Assembly: GCA_018257865.1 (NCBI GenBank)
Contig: JAEUBA010000100.1
Span: 40,536-104,535 of the forward strand
Origin: Stereocaulon alpinum
Taxonomy: Eukaryota > Ascomycota > Lecanoromycetes > Lecanorales > Stereocaulaceae
Length of the DNA stretch: 64,000 nt
Reading direction: 5' to 3'
Positions 30,651 to 41,594 of this stretch are shown here, piece after piece; the stretch's first letter is position 1, and every line of letters begins with the position of its first letter. Position numbers and translations under genes: made by a program. A model generated the notes under the pieces. It did no database searches and was not told the DNA's origin. It was given only the letters and a program-made list of their open reading frames with translations.

Positions 30651-32290
30651 AGAGAGCCTCCTTACCCCCCGCCGCCTTAAAATCCGCCGCCTCCGTATAG
30701 ATCTTATTATTAGACTTAGGCCTAAGCTTATTATCTAGCTAATCCTAAAATATATTAGGCTCCTTATTCCTACGAGCGTTCTAAAACGCGTCTATTACCG
30801 TCTAAGAAGGTCGCTACCGCCCTACTCTAGTAGGGGTCTCTATACTAGTAAGGATTAGTTCTATACCTAAGATAATATATTAGCGGATTACCTCCCTAAG
30901 CTTTATATAGACGGGACTATATAGTCGCTACCCTATTCTAATAGTAAAGATATTAGAAGCCTTTAGCGTATCTAAGTCGTATCTAAGCTCTAAAGCTTTC
31001 TAGTAGTACTACTCCTTAATTACTAGTAGTAAATATTCGTCTATATTATAGGCTTATAATTCCGCCCTTAGCTTTTTAATAAGCTTTAGATTAGGTATAC
31101 TAGCGCACTTCTCTACTAGCGGTTTAGGAAATTTATAGAGATACTAGGGTTTACTAAAGACTATATATAGACGATTCTTTTAAGTACGAATTTTATAGGT
31201 ATTCTAGTTCTCTATAAATTCGTAGGCTTCTTTACGAATTAAGCGTATATAGACGGCGTAGTAAGCTAGTCGATTATAAAGCCTATTATATTAATAGTAT
31301 CCTTCTTCTTATATAATATTAAAAAAGAGTACTTAGCGGTATAGTATAGAAGACTATAGATATATCTACTAAGCCTTAATCCTTTAGTTTATAGTACTCT
31401 TCCTAAATATCTAATACTTCTTAAAAGGTTTTAGTCTCTTAGTATAGTCCTCTTACGCGTAATATAACTACTAGTAAGTATCTATAATAAGAATAGTCTC
31501 TATCCCTTAGTTAGACTAGATTATATTAGGTATAGTTTTTACCTCCGCTAAATAGTCTAAATATTACTTTACTATATTAATTACTATATAAGCTGAGACT
31601 CTAATATAAATCTATAGAATTTTACGAGAATAGGTATCGATTACGGCGTAGATCTAGACGCTAAAGAACTCTAGCTTATAATACGCGTTAATAGACTAGA
31701 TTACGTTAGGTCTTAGTATAGTATATTTTTAGTATTTATATTATTTCTTTTTAAATCTTCGCTAGACGCCTTCTAAATCGACTAATCTTATTCCGTATAT
31801 TAAATTATACTTAGAGATAGTAATCTTATTACGCTAGAAGTAGGTATAGAGGTATATAAGCCTAAAGTCTATAATAACGCCTTCAGCTAGGTATTCCTAT
31901 ATAATACGGAGTATTTTACTATCTTAAAACTATACCTATTTAATCTTACATCTCCGCTAGTAACCTATCTTAATCCTAATTCGCTAAAGTAATCTAAGTT
32001 ATATAGGTATTCCTATATCTTCTAATTTAACTCTTATCTCTTAATCTATTACCTAGCGTTTATAGAAGAGGAAGGTAACTATTATATTATAAAGTTAAGG
32101 GTCTAGATACTTATATATAATATATTTCTTCGCGCCCTAACTAGTTAGGTATCTTTATAGTATCTTTAGACTAACTATAGGGTAGTACTTATATAATTCG
32201 ATAAGGATATCCCCCGTAGTAGTACCCCTATTATAGGTATTAAGGATCTATTCTTAGTAGGAGTCTAAGTTAATTATACGTAGCGCTATA
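30650..32290 (-). pseudogene. decayed integrase-core (DDE) transposase
   Basis: Reading the minus strand through RIP-type TAG/TAA stops shows a continuous protein-like frame from near the right inverted repeat leftwards. It resembles the integrase-core proteins common in fungal genomes: a first Asp-region equivalent with NVI-S, then FGVQIYAVIDTYSR (about 31660-31620), a second block I-SN-GIETILI (about 31520-31490, where D may have become N), then VYIRLIRKEAYEFIE (about 31240-31195) and NTYKIRT-KNRLY, then KPLVEKCASIPNLKLIKKL. The middle block is typical of the region after the catalytic core in that family. The third acidic residue could not be placed. Retroviral-type integrases make short staggered cuts of 4-6 bp, consistent with the 5-bp duplication. 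Confidence 0.55.
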
Positions 32291-32369
32291 AGGATAAGAG
32301 GTAGGAATTTAATAGAGTACTATTAGATAAGCTATATTATAGGCGCTATAAATAATTAGATCGCTGGTG

Positions 32370-32478
32370 GTAGTATAGTTACTGGATTATTAATAATTAT
32401 AAATGCGGTAGATTAGGTTTTCAGAAATAAAAGTTCAAAATATTTGATGTGACCAGTTGGTTGTCGCGGGACACCGTA
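32370..32478 (-). repeat. right terminal inverted repeat of the DNA transposon
   Basis: Reverse complement of 24299-24407 apart from about five transitions; ends CGGGACACCGTA followed by the CCTAG flank. It lies only 165 bp upstream of the PRE4 start codon. Confidence 0.92.
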
Positions 32479-32642
32479 CCTAGCGCCGATATTCTGTGTC
32501 TTGGCGTTGTAAACGCGTAGACTTCAGAGCTTGAGAGCTTTAGACCTCTATCAACAATTACCAGCAGATCTCAGGCGAAACCACACATCGAGATAGTTTC
32601 GAAACGGAGACCCTTCCTCTAAGGTACTGAGAAGCTCCCAGC

Positions 32643-33566
32643 ATGAATCACCTTCCCCAGGCATGGGGCCGAGTAAGTAGGAAGCTATCACACTGTACCA
32701 CGAGCTCTAGCTGATGCATCCTCCACATAGCCACGCGATGATGTTTATGGACCGTACGATGCATCATATCTCCAGTCCCGCCTTCCTCAGACCCACACTC
32801 AATCACCCATCGTCACAGGAACTTCCGTTCTCGCTGTCAAGTTCAAGGACGGCGTAGTAATCGCAGCAGACAATCTAGGTACATAGCCTTGTAACACTCC
32901 ATCCACGGCTTCCCCTTTCCCGCCTGAGACTGACATCCTGATTGTCCGCTCATAGCATCCTACGGTTCCCTCGCTCGCTTCACAGACGTAAAGCGCCTCC
33001 GCCCCTTCAATTCCAGGTCTATCGTTGGCATTGGGGGCGACGTCTCAGACATGCAATACCTCGACCGTCTGCTCAACTCCCTCGATGTCACCGAGAATTA
33101 CTCCTCCACTGGCCATTCTCTGAACGCTAAAAACCTGCACACCTATCTTTCAAAAGTCATGTATAAGCGCCGCTCCGACATCAACCCGTTATGGAACCAA
33201 ATGCTCGTTGCAGGTCTCGATGGAAATGATGAACCATTCCTGAGCAGTGTGGATCTACTCGGTACGACTTTCAGTAGCCCAACTTTGGCAACGGGGTTTG
33301 GAGCACACCTGGCTCAGCCTTTGCTGAGAAAGGTGGCAGATGATGAACTTAAGGTTGCAGATGTTACGAGGGAGAAGGCTGTCGAGGCTGTGAAGGAGTG
33401 CATGAAGGTGCTGTTCTACAGGGATGCGAGAAGTCTGGATCGGTATTCGATTGCTGTTATTACCAAGGAAGGTGGTGTGGAATTGAAGGAGGATGAACAC
33501 TTGGAGGGACAGAGCTGGGCATTTGCAGAGACAATAAGAGGATATGGGAGGACGCAGGAGGTTTGA
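32643..33566 (+). CDS. PRE4: 20S proteasome subunit beta-7
   Basis: Non-catalytic beta subunit of the 20S core (yeast Pre4, human PSMB4 type). Exons 32643-32672, 32731-32878 and 32956-33566, all GT-AG, 262 aa. Exon 1 encodes MNHLPQAWGR; exon 2 gives RPRDDVYGPYDASYLQ-like propeptide then PIVTGTSVLAVKFKDGVVIAADNL; exon 3 continues ASYGSLARFTDVKRL with GIGGDVSDMQYL and NPLWNQMLVAGLD, which are beta-7 signatures. The active-site Thr context is TGTS, as in this inactive subunit class. The transposon end lies 165 bp upstream of the ATG, so upstream control sequence must lie within that stretch or be supplied by the element. Coding frame is intact, as expected of an essential gene. Confidence 0.93.
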
Positions 33567-35299
33567 GACCGGGAGATACCTAGATGCGGTAGAAGAACAC
33601 ACTAATGATCATGTCTAAGCGACTTCCCTGCGCCTGTGCTTGATCAATGACTGAACAGACCAGACGCTTTCACACAAGGCGAGTTGCAAAAGAATAATAG
33701 ACATGGTACAGTGTTGATTGCAGATTAGACATGGCCCTCTGTTCTGGCCTGTACAATGGCTCTCTCATTGTTCGGGCCCCGCATCTTTCTTGTTCTCATC
33801 TGACTCTGCAATGACCCACGCATGTTCTGGAAGTCGCACGTAGGAACGCTTTCCCAGCACTTCTGAGATCCAAATCTACCCTCGTACATTACCAAATACG
33901 GCGCCCTTTGTCTTCGAAAGTGACTCTCATACCATGTCTGCGTGCCTTCTTCGTCTTCGCCATTTGAGCAGTGACAAGAAACCGAATAGACATGAGACAA
34001 TCCGCAAGCAGCTTAGAAAACTGCGGCAGAATGGGAAAGTAGACTGCAAGTCTGGGGGTCTGCAAGCATGTAGGGAAGAGCATTTTTTCGAATTCTGGAT
34101 TCCTAAAGCCTTCGAACAAAGATTGCATCACTTCGATGCGTATGGGTTCTAGAACGGGGTACACTTCTGCAGAGCGTCTGTGCAAACGTGCCAACCTCAC
34201 ATTCGGTTCCCCACGATCTGAAATTAGTGCAGTGTAGAATCAATGCAATGTAGGCTTAACGCAATGTAACAAGAATCTGAACGAAGTCGCAAGCGCTAGA
34301 TTTGGGCATTACAGTGGAGGATGTTCGATTCCTGGGACGGAAACCCAATACTCCCAAGCACCATCAGTCAGCTACTTGGAATATCCCCATTCCCATTGCA
34401 CAACAACCACTGCTGAGACCATTCTCGCCGACTGCCCCGTCCTGGATCCTTACCACCATCCCCTCGCCTGCTCCTTGCCCATAGCCCTGGTTTTGCACCT
34501 ACCTCGTCGCTAGCACTTCCAAAGCCTCCTGCGGCGAGTACTCTAATATCCCTATCGCTTCGCCTCCATTGCCCGAATCTTCCTGCTTGTCCTGCCACAT
34601 CTCTTTTGGTCTCAACTTTGTTATCGTTCCTCCCAATTTCCGGCTTTCCAGCCTGCATCTCCGCCTCAGACAGGCAGACAAGATCGCTGCCATCAACCAA
34701 CCTTTACAACTCCTCTGGCCTGAAATAACGCAGCGTATACAAACGTGTTCCATCTTCGGTACTGTTCCCAGACAGTGTGCCTTTCAACAGCCGTTCCATT
34801 GCTGTCACGCGATAACCGGGTCTCTCCCCAAAGTCCACATGGAGCACCCTTGGATTATCGACTTCGATTCTCTTAAAGTCTCCTGCAAGTCGGGCAGCCG
34901 CGGGGCGTAGAATTTGTCGTAAAATATTGTTCTGAGCTGTGACGGCGATGGTTGGTCAGACGCTAAGGACCAATGGACGAGGTCGCACAGTTTGAATGTC
35001 CAGGAGGGGTATAAGCGGATACATTCACCTTTTAATTATGAAAAGTATACTCATCACTGTTAACGACAATAGTATCGAAGAGGTTAGGCTGGTTTAAGAT
35101 ACTGCAAAATGAGTGCCTCCCGCTGTCGAGGGATGTCCACGGAATTGTAGGGACGAATAGTTGGCTAGGTCCAACTTTATGATCGCATATTGTAAAAACT
35201 CCCACTGACCAGAAGAACCACATTTTTACCTTCCCAAAGTTCACAATGCTATACACAAAACCTCTCACTTAGGTAAATGAAGACGCACCACATTGCTAA
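33567..35299. other. intergenic region with unresolved protein-like minus-strand segments
   Basis: 1.7 kb between PRE4 and the FAH-family gene (both 3' ends face it). The minus strand shows several protein-like segments in differing frames, listed separately; no model joins them cleanly. Confidence 0.4.
33893..35060 (-). pseudogene. unrecognised gene or gene remnant, exon-like segments
   Basis: Three minus-strand segments look coding: about 35025-34818 (contains YPSWTFKLCDLVHWSLASDQ and FYDKFYAPRLPDLQETLRES), 34719-34499 (SCKGWLMAAILSACLRR, later GILEYSPQEALEVLATR, ending at a GTAGGT donor), and 34211-33893 (EVYPVLEPIRIEVMQSLFEG, MLFPTCLQTPRLAVYFPILP, ending KGRRIW stop), the last preceded by a TTTCAG acceptor. 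Simple splicing of the second to the third segment shifts the frame, and no start codon is clear. It could be a conserved hypothetical protein with small exons I misplace, or a decayed gene. No known domain seen. Confidence 0.3.
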
Positions 35300-36369
35300 T
35301 CACAGTTTCGGTCTGCTCTTTATATGCTCAACCTTGTTGATGCACGTGCCGATTCCCTCCAATCCAACCTCAACAATGTCACCGTCCTTCAACCACAATG
35401 GAGGTTTCCGACCAGCACCAACACCTTGTGGCCTTTAAAGAGAATCAGCATCGTTTACCTGCATTCCTCGCATATGAAAGTATGAAGTGAGCACTCACGT
35501 CCCAGTGAATATCATGTCTCCAGGCAAAAGCGTAGTCCCCTGGCTTAGAAAGCTAATCGTCTTTGCAACACCAAATATCATGTCTTTCGTATTACTGTCC
35601 TGAACAGTCTTTCCGTTCACCTTCGTGCTAATCCTCAAAACTTGTGGGTCCTTGATCAAAGCACTCGACACAATTCCTGGCCCAAAGGGCGCCCACCCAT
35701 CAAAACCTTTGCCCAGTGCCCACTGGCCGCCCCCTCTCTTAAGCTGCCAATCTCTGTGCGAAATGTCATCTCCAACGGCATATCCCATAACGTACTCTAG
35801 CGCCTTCGACTCTGAGACTTCCCTCGCTTCTTTGCCAATAATAGCCACGAGTTCGCATTCATAGTCCAATCCATCAACTTCCTGCGCCTTAGTTGGTACT
35901 GGCACATTATCGAATGGCCCACCCAGTGAAGTAACGGGTTTGTAGAATAGGACGGGGTATTTGGGTAGGGGCATGCCAGATTCTTTGGCATGTTGCTCAT
36001 AGTTAAGACCGAGGCAGCGGACGCTTCTCACATCTTCGCGTGCTAGTGGAGCGAGGAGGAGCCGAACGTCCTGTTCTTATGTCTCAGTCCGTCTTTCCAC
36101 ACGAAGTACGAAAGACTTACGGCGATCTGCTCCGTAACATCGTGCTTGCCAAAGATATCTCCCTTGATCACGCGGGCTTGCTTTGTCTTTGCGAGATCAC
36201 TCACGCCTTGTGGCAGAATGGCATCGCCATAGTAAGTCCTACCATCTATAGCAAGGAAACGGACGAGGCGCTGGGGGTTTGTTAGTTCTGCTCTTATGCT
36301 TCGATTGCATTTGTGTATGGATTAGGAGCTCTGCAGGTGTTAATCAGCACTTACAGAAAACGTGGGCAT
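35300..36369 (-). CDS. Fumarylacetoacetate hydrolase-family protein
   Basis: FAH-fold hydrolase/decarboxylase (acylpyruvase or oxaloacetate-decarboxylase-like). Four exons: 36369-36355 (only MPTFS), 36270-36121, 36070-35499, 35432-35300; all GT-AG, 289 aa. The first acceptor is just after a CTAAC branch site, joining MPTFS to RLVRFLAIDGRTYYGD. Family motifs: VRCLGLNYEQHAKESG, PVLFYKPVTSLGGP, the metal-binding DYECELVAIIGKEAR (two Glu), GYAVGDDISHRDWQ, KGFDGWAPFGPGIV, then LLPGDMIFTGTPQGVGAGRKPPLWLKDGD. These fix the fold; substrate is not decided by sequence. Likely cytosolic or mitochondrial; no targeting signal is obvious. Confidence 0.88.
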
Positions 36370-37128
36370 CTTCGTAGGAGCAGTCAATTGGAGCTTTTAA
36401 TGCAAAAAGCAACTCCTAATATTGATAAGAGATGGAGACTCCTGGAGGAGACTGTCCGAGACTGTCGTCATTTGATTGCGGGCGTACGGGCCTTGTAAAC
36501 GCCGATATACATCCGGAAGGCTAAGGCATTCTTCGCCTTCACACTTTCAACTTCACGGTCACTCTTCAGCATATAGCACTCTGGTGGTATGAGACTTTCC
36601 GGTCTGCAAAGGAGTGTCTTGTCCCTCTATCGTCAAGCTCTGAGAGAGATCAGGAAAAAGCCTATAGTGAGAGACCTTTCAATGCTGATATGCTCATGCA
36701 TTTGTTAAGTTGATTCAGGATGCGCAGAGCAACTTCAGAAGCTATGCAAGGTAAGTACTCAAAGGCAACCTTTTGTGTGAGAATGTGGAGGTGCTGAAGA
36801 GATTAACCTGATATCAGGTCCGAATTCGCGAAGAACGTCACCCTAGACAAGAAGGATTTTGCGGCTATTGAGTACTTACTACGTAAAGGCCAAAGGCAGC
36901 TGGAGATCTATTCTGCTCCCGGGACCAAGAACATTGTGCGCTGACTAAGAGGACTACATAAGTGTGAGGGATAATTATGAGAACAAGTCGTTTCAACATT
37001 ATTATGTGACACGTTGTGCCTAGAGTACAACGACCAAAATCCATGGTATCGATACAGCCACCAACGCCTACGCTCGATGACGACTCAGGCAATTTTCATA
37101 GCTCGCTTTCGCCCTCCCCATCACGAAA
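36370..37128. other. intergenic region
   Basis: 759 bp between the FAH-family start and the lipase 3' end. Short frames without domains (for example plus 36313-36498 overlaps the FAH 5' end). No feature supported. Confidence 0.45.
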
Positions 37129-38301
37129 TCACTCTCTATACCAGTCCTTAGGATCTCCGCCTGGAATACATAGGCCAAGCCTCCAGAAGTAATCTCGATG
37201 GGCGAAAAAAAGTTGCCATATTCGATAACGGGGCGGCACTGTTAAAAGTCCTTTGGTGTCCTTCCACCAACTCTTAAAGCTCTCGATGTCTGCTCCTTGC
37301 TCGATGCTAGGAATATGGGGACTATTACTATAAGTCTCTGCGCCAGCAATGCAACTGGAGTCGTCATCGCCGTAACAATACTGAACATCTTTTACTTCGG
37401 GTGAGAGATCGGGCTTCGAGATGTACACCTCTCCCGCATGCATCTGGTACCCCCACTCTGTCAAGGGTAATAAGGGTACTGGGTCGTCGAAGTGGGTGAC
37501 ACGTCTGTACCTGCCAGTGATGTTCGCACAATCTCCGTCGGAGAAGATTTGGTCAAGGTACTGCATCAGTCCCTGGTTCCCAATTCGCGGCTCACCGAAC
37601 GTGGTAACTTGGGGATTCCAGCCTCGAGCATGGAAGTCAAGAGAGGCAAGTGCTGCGACAGCGCCACCAAGCGAGTGCCCGACGAGGGTCACCTGGTAAT
37701 CTGGGTATTGCTGGACAGCTTCCTTTAGGTGTGGCAGAATCTCGGGCCTGGTATGTCGCCAAGACTGCATGAAGCCCGCATGCACTTTGCAGTCCGTGCA
37801 CTGAGGTTTCTCGGCATTCATTGCTCTGTTTCGCGAATTCCTCTTACCCTCCGACTCGTCGTCATCACCGGGGTATGGGATGTATTCTTGCGGTATCGTC
37901 GAGAGGTCTAGTATAGTGTTTGCGACAGAGTATGTTCCTCGGAAAGCCACTATAATGCGAGGCGGCGATGGAGGATGAGAAAGGACAATATATCCGCAAC
38001 TGTCAGACATGAAAGGGCCGGTATTCCATGTCGCTACAAGCTCAAAGGAATCGAAGTCCTGGCATCGACTCGCGCATAGAAATGGCTTCTGTATGCCAGT
38101 GCCAGTGATCCCAACACAATATGAAATGTCGACTATTCGTGATAGTTCCTCGAGGTCGTTGAAGAGCTCAACGGAGATGTTCTGGTTTGAGGTGGGGGGG
38201 GGCACGCCTGTCAACGGTGCCTGCAGAGCAGGAATGGCGAGAGTAAATGGCAGGCTTAGGAAAAGACTTAGCAGTAGAAGTGACTTCATGTCATAGCCCA
38301 T
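37129..38301 (-). CDS. Secreted class 3 lipase
   Basis: Alpha/beta-hydrolase of the fungal lipase class 3 family, secreted and probably hydrolysing triacylglycerols or related esters. Single exon, 390 aa from ATG 38301 (MGYDMKSLLLL); starting at MKSLLLL (38289) gives the same signal peptide. The signal peptide runs to about TLAIPA. Catalytic serine lies in GHSLGGAVAALASLDFHARG, preceded by VAFRGTYS (oxyanion block) and VHAGFMQSW; the catalytic Asp is probably in the block FDDPVPLLP and the His in SPHIPS. Ten or so cysteines suggest disulfides, fitting secretion; NIS and NIT are possible N-glycosylation sites. Last gene before the RIPped repeat block. Confidence 0.9.
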   Translation of the reverse strand: MGYDMKSLLLLSLFLSLPFTLAIPALQAPLTGVPPPTSNQNISVELFNDLEELSRIVDISYCVGITGTGIQKPFLCASRCQDFDSFELVATWNTGPFMSDSCGYIVLSHPPSPPRIIVAFRGTYSVANTILDLSTIPQEYIPYPGDDDESEGKRNSRNRAMNAEKPQCTDCKVHAGFMQSWRHTRPEILPHLKEAVQQYPDYQVTLVGHSLGGAVAALASLDFHARGWNPQVTTFGEPRIGNQGLMQYLDQIFSDGDCANITGRYRRVTHFDDPVPLLPLTEWGYQMHAGEVYISKPDLSPEVKDVQYCYGDDDSSCIAGAETYSNSPHIPSIEQGADIESFKSWWKDTKGLLTVPPRYRIWQLFFAHRDYFWRLGLCIPGGDPKDWYRE

Positions 38302-38824
38302 TTCTACTCTATCGGTGAGCTGGACATGGTATGATGAGGATTGAAGAAGGAACGGTGTTTGAAGAACGTCAGACGTCACTTGCCTTGTGCCAAGCCTTCG
38401 GGTAAAGTCTAGGGTGGTCTTACTCGAAATGGAATGGGAGACACCTACGTATTGATCAGATCTATGAAGCCATAATTATCAGGGTCAGCATACCCTCTCT
38501 TACATATCTCGCATAGTGAAGAAATGAAATCTACCAAATGTGGGTAAGTAGCACGCGGGCCTAGCTTAAAGATGAGCTGAGGCGGGCTGGCAACCCAGGG
38601 TTGGGGACTGGCATGTCATTCCTCTTATTAGCTTAAGATTCTGTCGAACATATTCTGAATTCCGAGTCTTGCTCAAGTATTCAATCTCGCAAGAGTACCA
38701 ATAAACAGTCCTCGAAATGAGTTGACTTTATAAATCTTTTTCTCTTCCCCATCTAACACCGTGTGGGTAACGGTATGTATCTGTGTTGTCGCAACGTTCT
38801 TAATGGTTAACCAACTATTAACGT
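38302..38824. promoter_or_regulatory. lipase upstream region and boundary to RIPped DNA
   Basis: 523 bp of ordinary composition that should hold the lipase promoter. An imperfect palindrome (GGTTAACCAACTATTAACG and TGATAGTTGGTTTAACC, 38804-38842) marks the boundary with CpA-depleted DNA. Confidence 0.4.
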
Positions 38825-40993
38825 TGATAGTTGGTTTAACCGTTAGTTAGCCCCTTTTTTCTTAGTAGTTAGTCTAGTTTAGGGTCCTTATTAGTTCGGT
38901 TTTAACTATTTAGGGGTATTAAACCAACCGTTAGAACTATTATAATTATTAGTTTTTAGGAGATATAGCGAATTCTTTTTTTAGCTAGGCGCCTAACCTA
39001 TATAGGTTATTATCTAGCCTAGGAGAGTTAACTAGCCCTAGCCCTAGATCTAAGATTAAGCCGAAGATTTCTTTATCTTATAACTTTATTAATAAACTAA
39101 CTATATATTGAAAATTATTAATAATAGATACTATATAGAAAGATATAGGATACTATAGAATATTAGACTTTCTACTATCCTACGGGATAGTATAGTATTA
39201 AGGTCTTATATTCTATACTACTAGCGATATAGTACGGGATAGTATAGAATTACTAAGAGGTATAGAATATTAGTAGGATATCCTAGTAATAGATTAGATA
39301 AGGAAGATATTATTATATAATAGTAATTCTAGCTATTATTCTAGCTACTAAAATAACTTTAGGAAATCTTTCTTATAATAATAGAAAATTCGGACTTATA
39401 GAGTAATTCCGCGTTTATAGCTAATTAGAATACCCCTATATTCTATCCCCCCTAATAATATACTTTTCGGCCTAGTATCTTTAACTACTAAAAGTTAAAT
39501 ATATTATATAACTTCTTCGTAATAATACCTTATACTATATCTACTTTACTATAATAGAAAATTGGTAATTAGGACTCTAGAGATTACCCGTGCTAAGTAA
39601 GTTAATATATCTTAAGATAAGTCCCTTAGGTTCCTATCTTAACCTAGTACGAATATTAATATTCTACGTACTTTACGTACTTAACGTATTATAACGGGGT
39701 GGTTTAACTCCTACGGGTAAATCATATAGTATATTAAGTACTAGAAGGTAATAGAGATAGATAGTTATTAAAGTATCTTTAGCTAAGACTCCTCTCTATT
39801 ATATAAGTTAAATATAAGGAGATAAGAAAATATTCTACTAAAGGAAAACCCTTTTTTATATATTCCCCTTAATTATACCTAGCCCTAATATAATCTAGGT
39901 GATTTAGCCCTATATCTACTATATTACTCTATAATCTACCTAATATATCTTAGATTACTTATATTACTAAGTCCTCTCCTAAGTATCCTTTACCTACTAA
40001 CCCTATTATATACCTTACTTATAACCTTATAGGGTTACCCGTAATATAATCCCCTTATTTAGTTATTTTCGTCCCGAAAGTAACTTAATAACCTAAGTAT
40101 TTCTTCCTTATACTAAGGATTAAGAAACTAACGAACTCCCTTACTTATTATTATTAGTTAGTCCTAAAACTTAGGATAGCTTCCTTATCGAAACGCTCTT
40201 ATTTATAATATACTAACTTAGGTCTCCTATATTATACGGGGGAAGTATCTAATTAATATATTAAGTATATTTATAGTAGTAATAAGTATAAGCTATCTCT
40301 ACTTAATATTTCTAAGTAGAAACGGATAGAGGAGTAGTATACTAAATTATATAGCGAAGAGGATAAAGCCTTTATAAAGCTTTCTTATCTATAGAAATAA
40401 ATTTAAAGGATCGAAGTAGACTAAGCGAAGATAGTCTAATAAAAGGTAAGGAATATTAAATTCTTAGAGAAGGAGGAGGAGAGGGAGAAGGAAGCTATTA
40501 CTTTTAAAGTCCTAAATAACCTTCTATCCTTTAATATAGGTAAGATTAACTTTTCTAAGTAAAATCCCCTAACTACGGATTTCGCTTTTAGAACTACTTT
40601 AGCTTTTTAGGGTAGTTAAGTATAAATAGTAACTCCTATATATTCTCTAACTAGTTATAGTTTAACTACTTTATTAGATACCTCTTTCTTCCTTTAATTA
40701 CTTAATAATCTAGAATTTCCTTAACATCGTACTCCTTATTATTCTAATCTAGGAGTAACGGTACGGTCCTTAGTAGTATTTTAGGGTCTACTTTCTTAAG
40801 TAATAATATATAGAATACTAAGTACTTCCTTATTAGTTATAGGAGGTCTAGTATATAGTTTATATCCCTTTTATATTCCTTTATAAGGAATAGACCTAGC
40901 TTTATATAATTAAGCTTATTACTAAGCCTATTAGTTTTAAAATTTCTATAAAGGAGATATACCTTATCCCCTTTAAAAATATTCGGTCCTATC

Positions 40994-41594
40994 TATAAGG
41001 GGTAGATACGCTATAAGGGTCCTAATAGGGGGACTTCTAGGTATTAGACCTAATATCCTTAACTTTTACTACTTCTAGGTAGTAGAGGGGTAGGACTCTA
41101 GCCCGGAGTTCCTGCTCCTTATAATTATATCAGGTCTAATACTCTATTAGTTAATCGCCTAAGCGCCTTAGTATATAAGGTCGGGGGTTTAACTCCTAGA
41201 GGGGTACTAAATATTATATAAGTAACCGCGCTAATTAGCTAGCTTAGAGGTACCCTAGTAAGGGCCTTAACTAAGTATAGTATTATATAAGTAACTATAC
41301 GGATTAGCTAGCTTAGAGGTACCCTACGGGGGCTTTAACTAGGCCTTAGTAAAGCGCCCTATAGGGGCCTTATAACCCGATAACTCTCGCTAAGCGGTGT
41401 TAATTAGGGGAAGTTTAACTTATACTAAGTCCTTAGGGATAAGTCCCTTAAGGGGGGGAATATTTATAAGGGGTAGATACGCTATAAGGGCCCTAATAGG
41501 GGGACTTCTAAGTATTAGACCTAATATCCTTAACTTTTACTACTTCTAGGTAGTAGAGGGGTAGGACTCTAGCCTAGAGTTCCCGCTCCTTATA
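40994..41594 (+). mobile_element. TRIM (miniature LTR element), copy 2, 601 bp
   Basis: 130-bp LTRs at 40994-41123 and 41465-41594; target duplication CTATC at 40989-40993 and 41595-41599. LTR ends read TATAAGG and CCTTATA, RIPped versions of TG...CA. A polypurine tract (AGGGGGGGAA) precedes the right LTR, giving plus orientation. No coding capacity. Same length as copy 1. Confidence 0.92.

Larger units (their letters stand above)
24299..32478. mobile_element. composite DNA transposon with 109-bp TIRs and integrase-like relic
   Basis: An 8.18-kb element bounded by inverted repeats starting TACGGTGTCCCGCGACAACC. Flanks share CCTAG on both sides (24294-24298 and 32479-32483), consistent with a 5-bp target duplication; TA duplication with ends one step inward, or CTA, are alternatives. 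The interior is RIP-mutated except for later insertions: a solo LTR (24590-24862), a young LTR element (24941-27118) and a TRIM (28874-29474). Without these it is about 5.1 kb. The right half carries, on the minus strand, a decayed DDE protein. A second coding-like minus-strand stretch with Glu/Lys-rich composition lies near 27950-28220. It separates NodB and PRE4, whose ATGs would otherwise be only about 230 bp apart. Confidence 0.85.

Noticed and set aside
34302..34910. Plus-strand frames of 60-113 aa
   Set aside because: No domain, and the opposite strand has better protein-like texture with splice sites.
37421..38296. Plus-strand frames opposite the lipase
   Set aside because: Shadows of the minus-strand lipase, which has a full signal peptide and GHSLGG motif.
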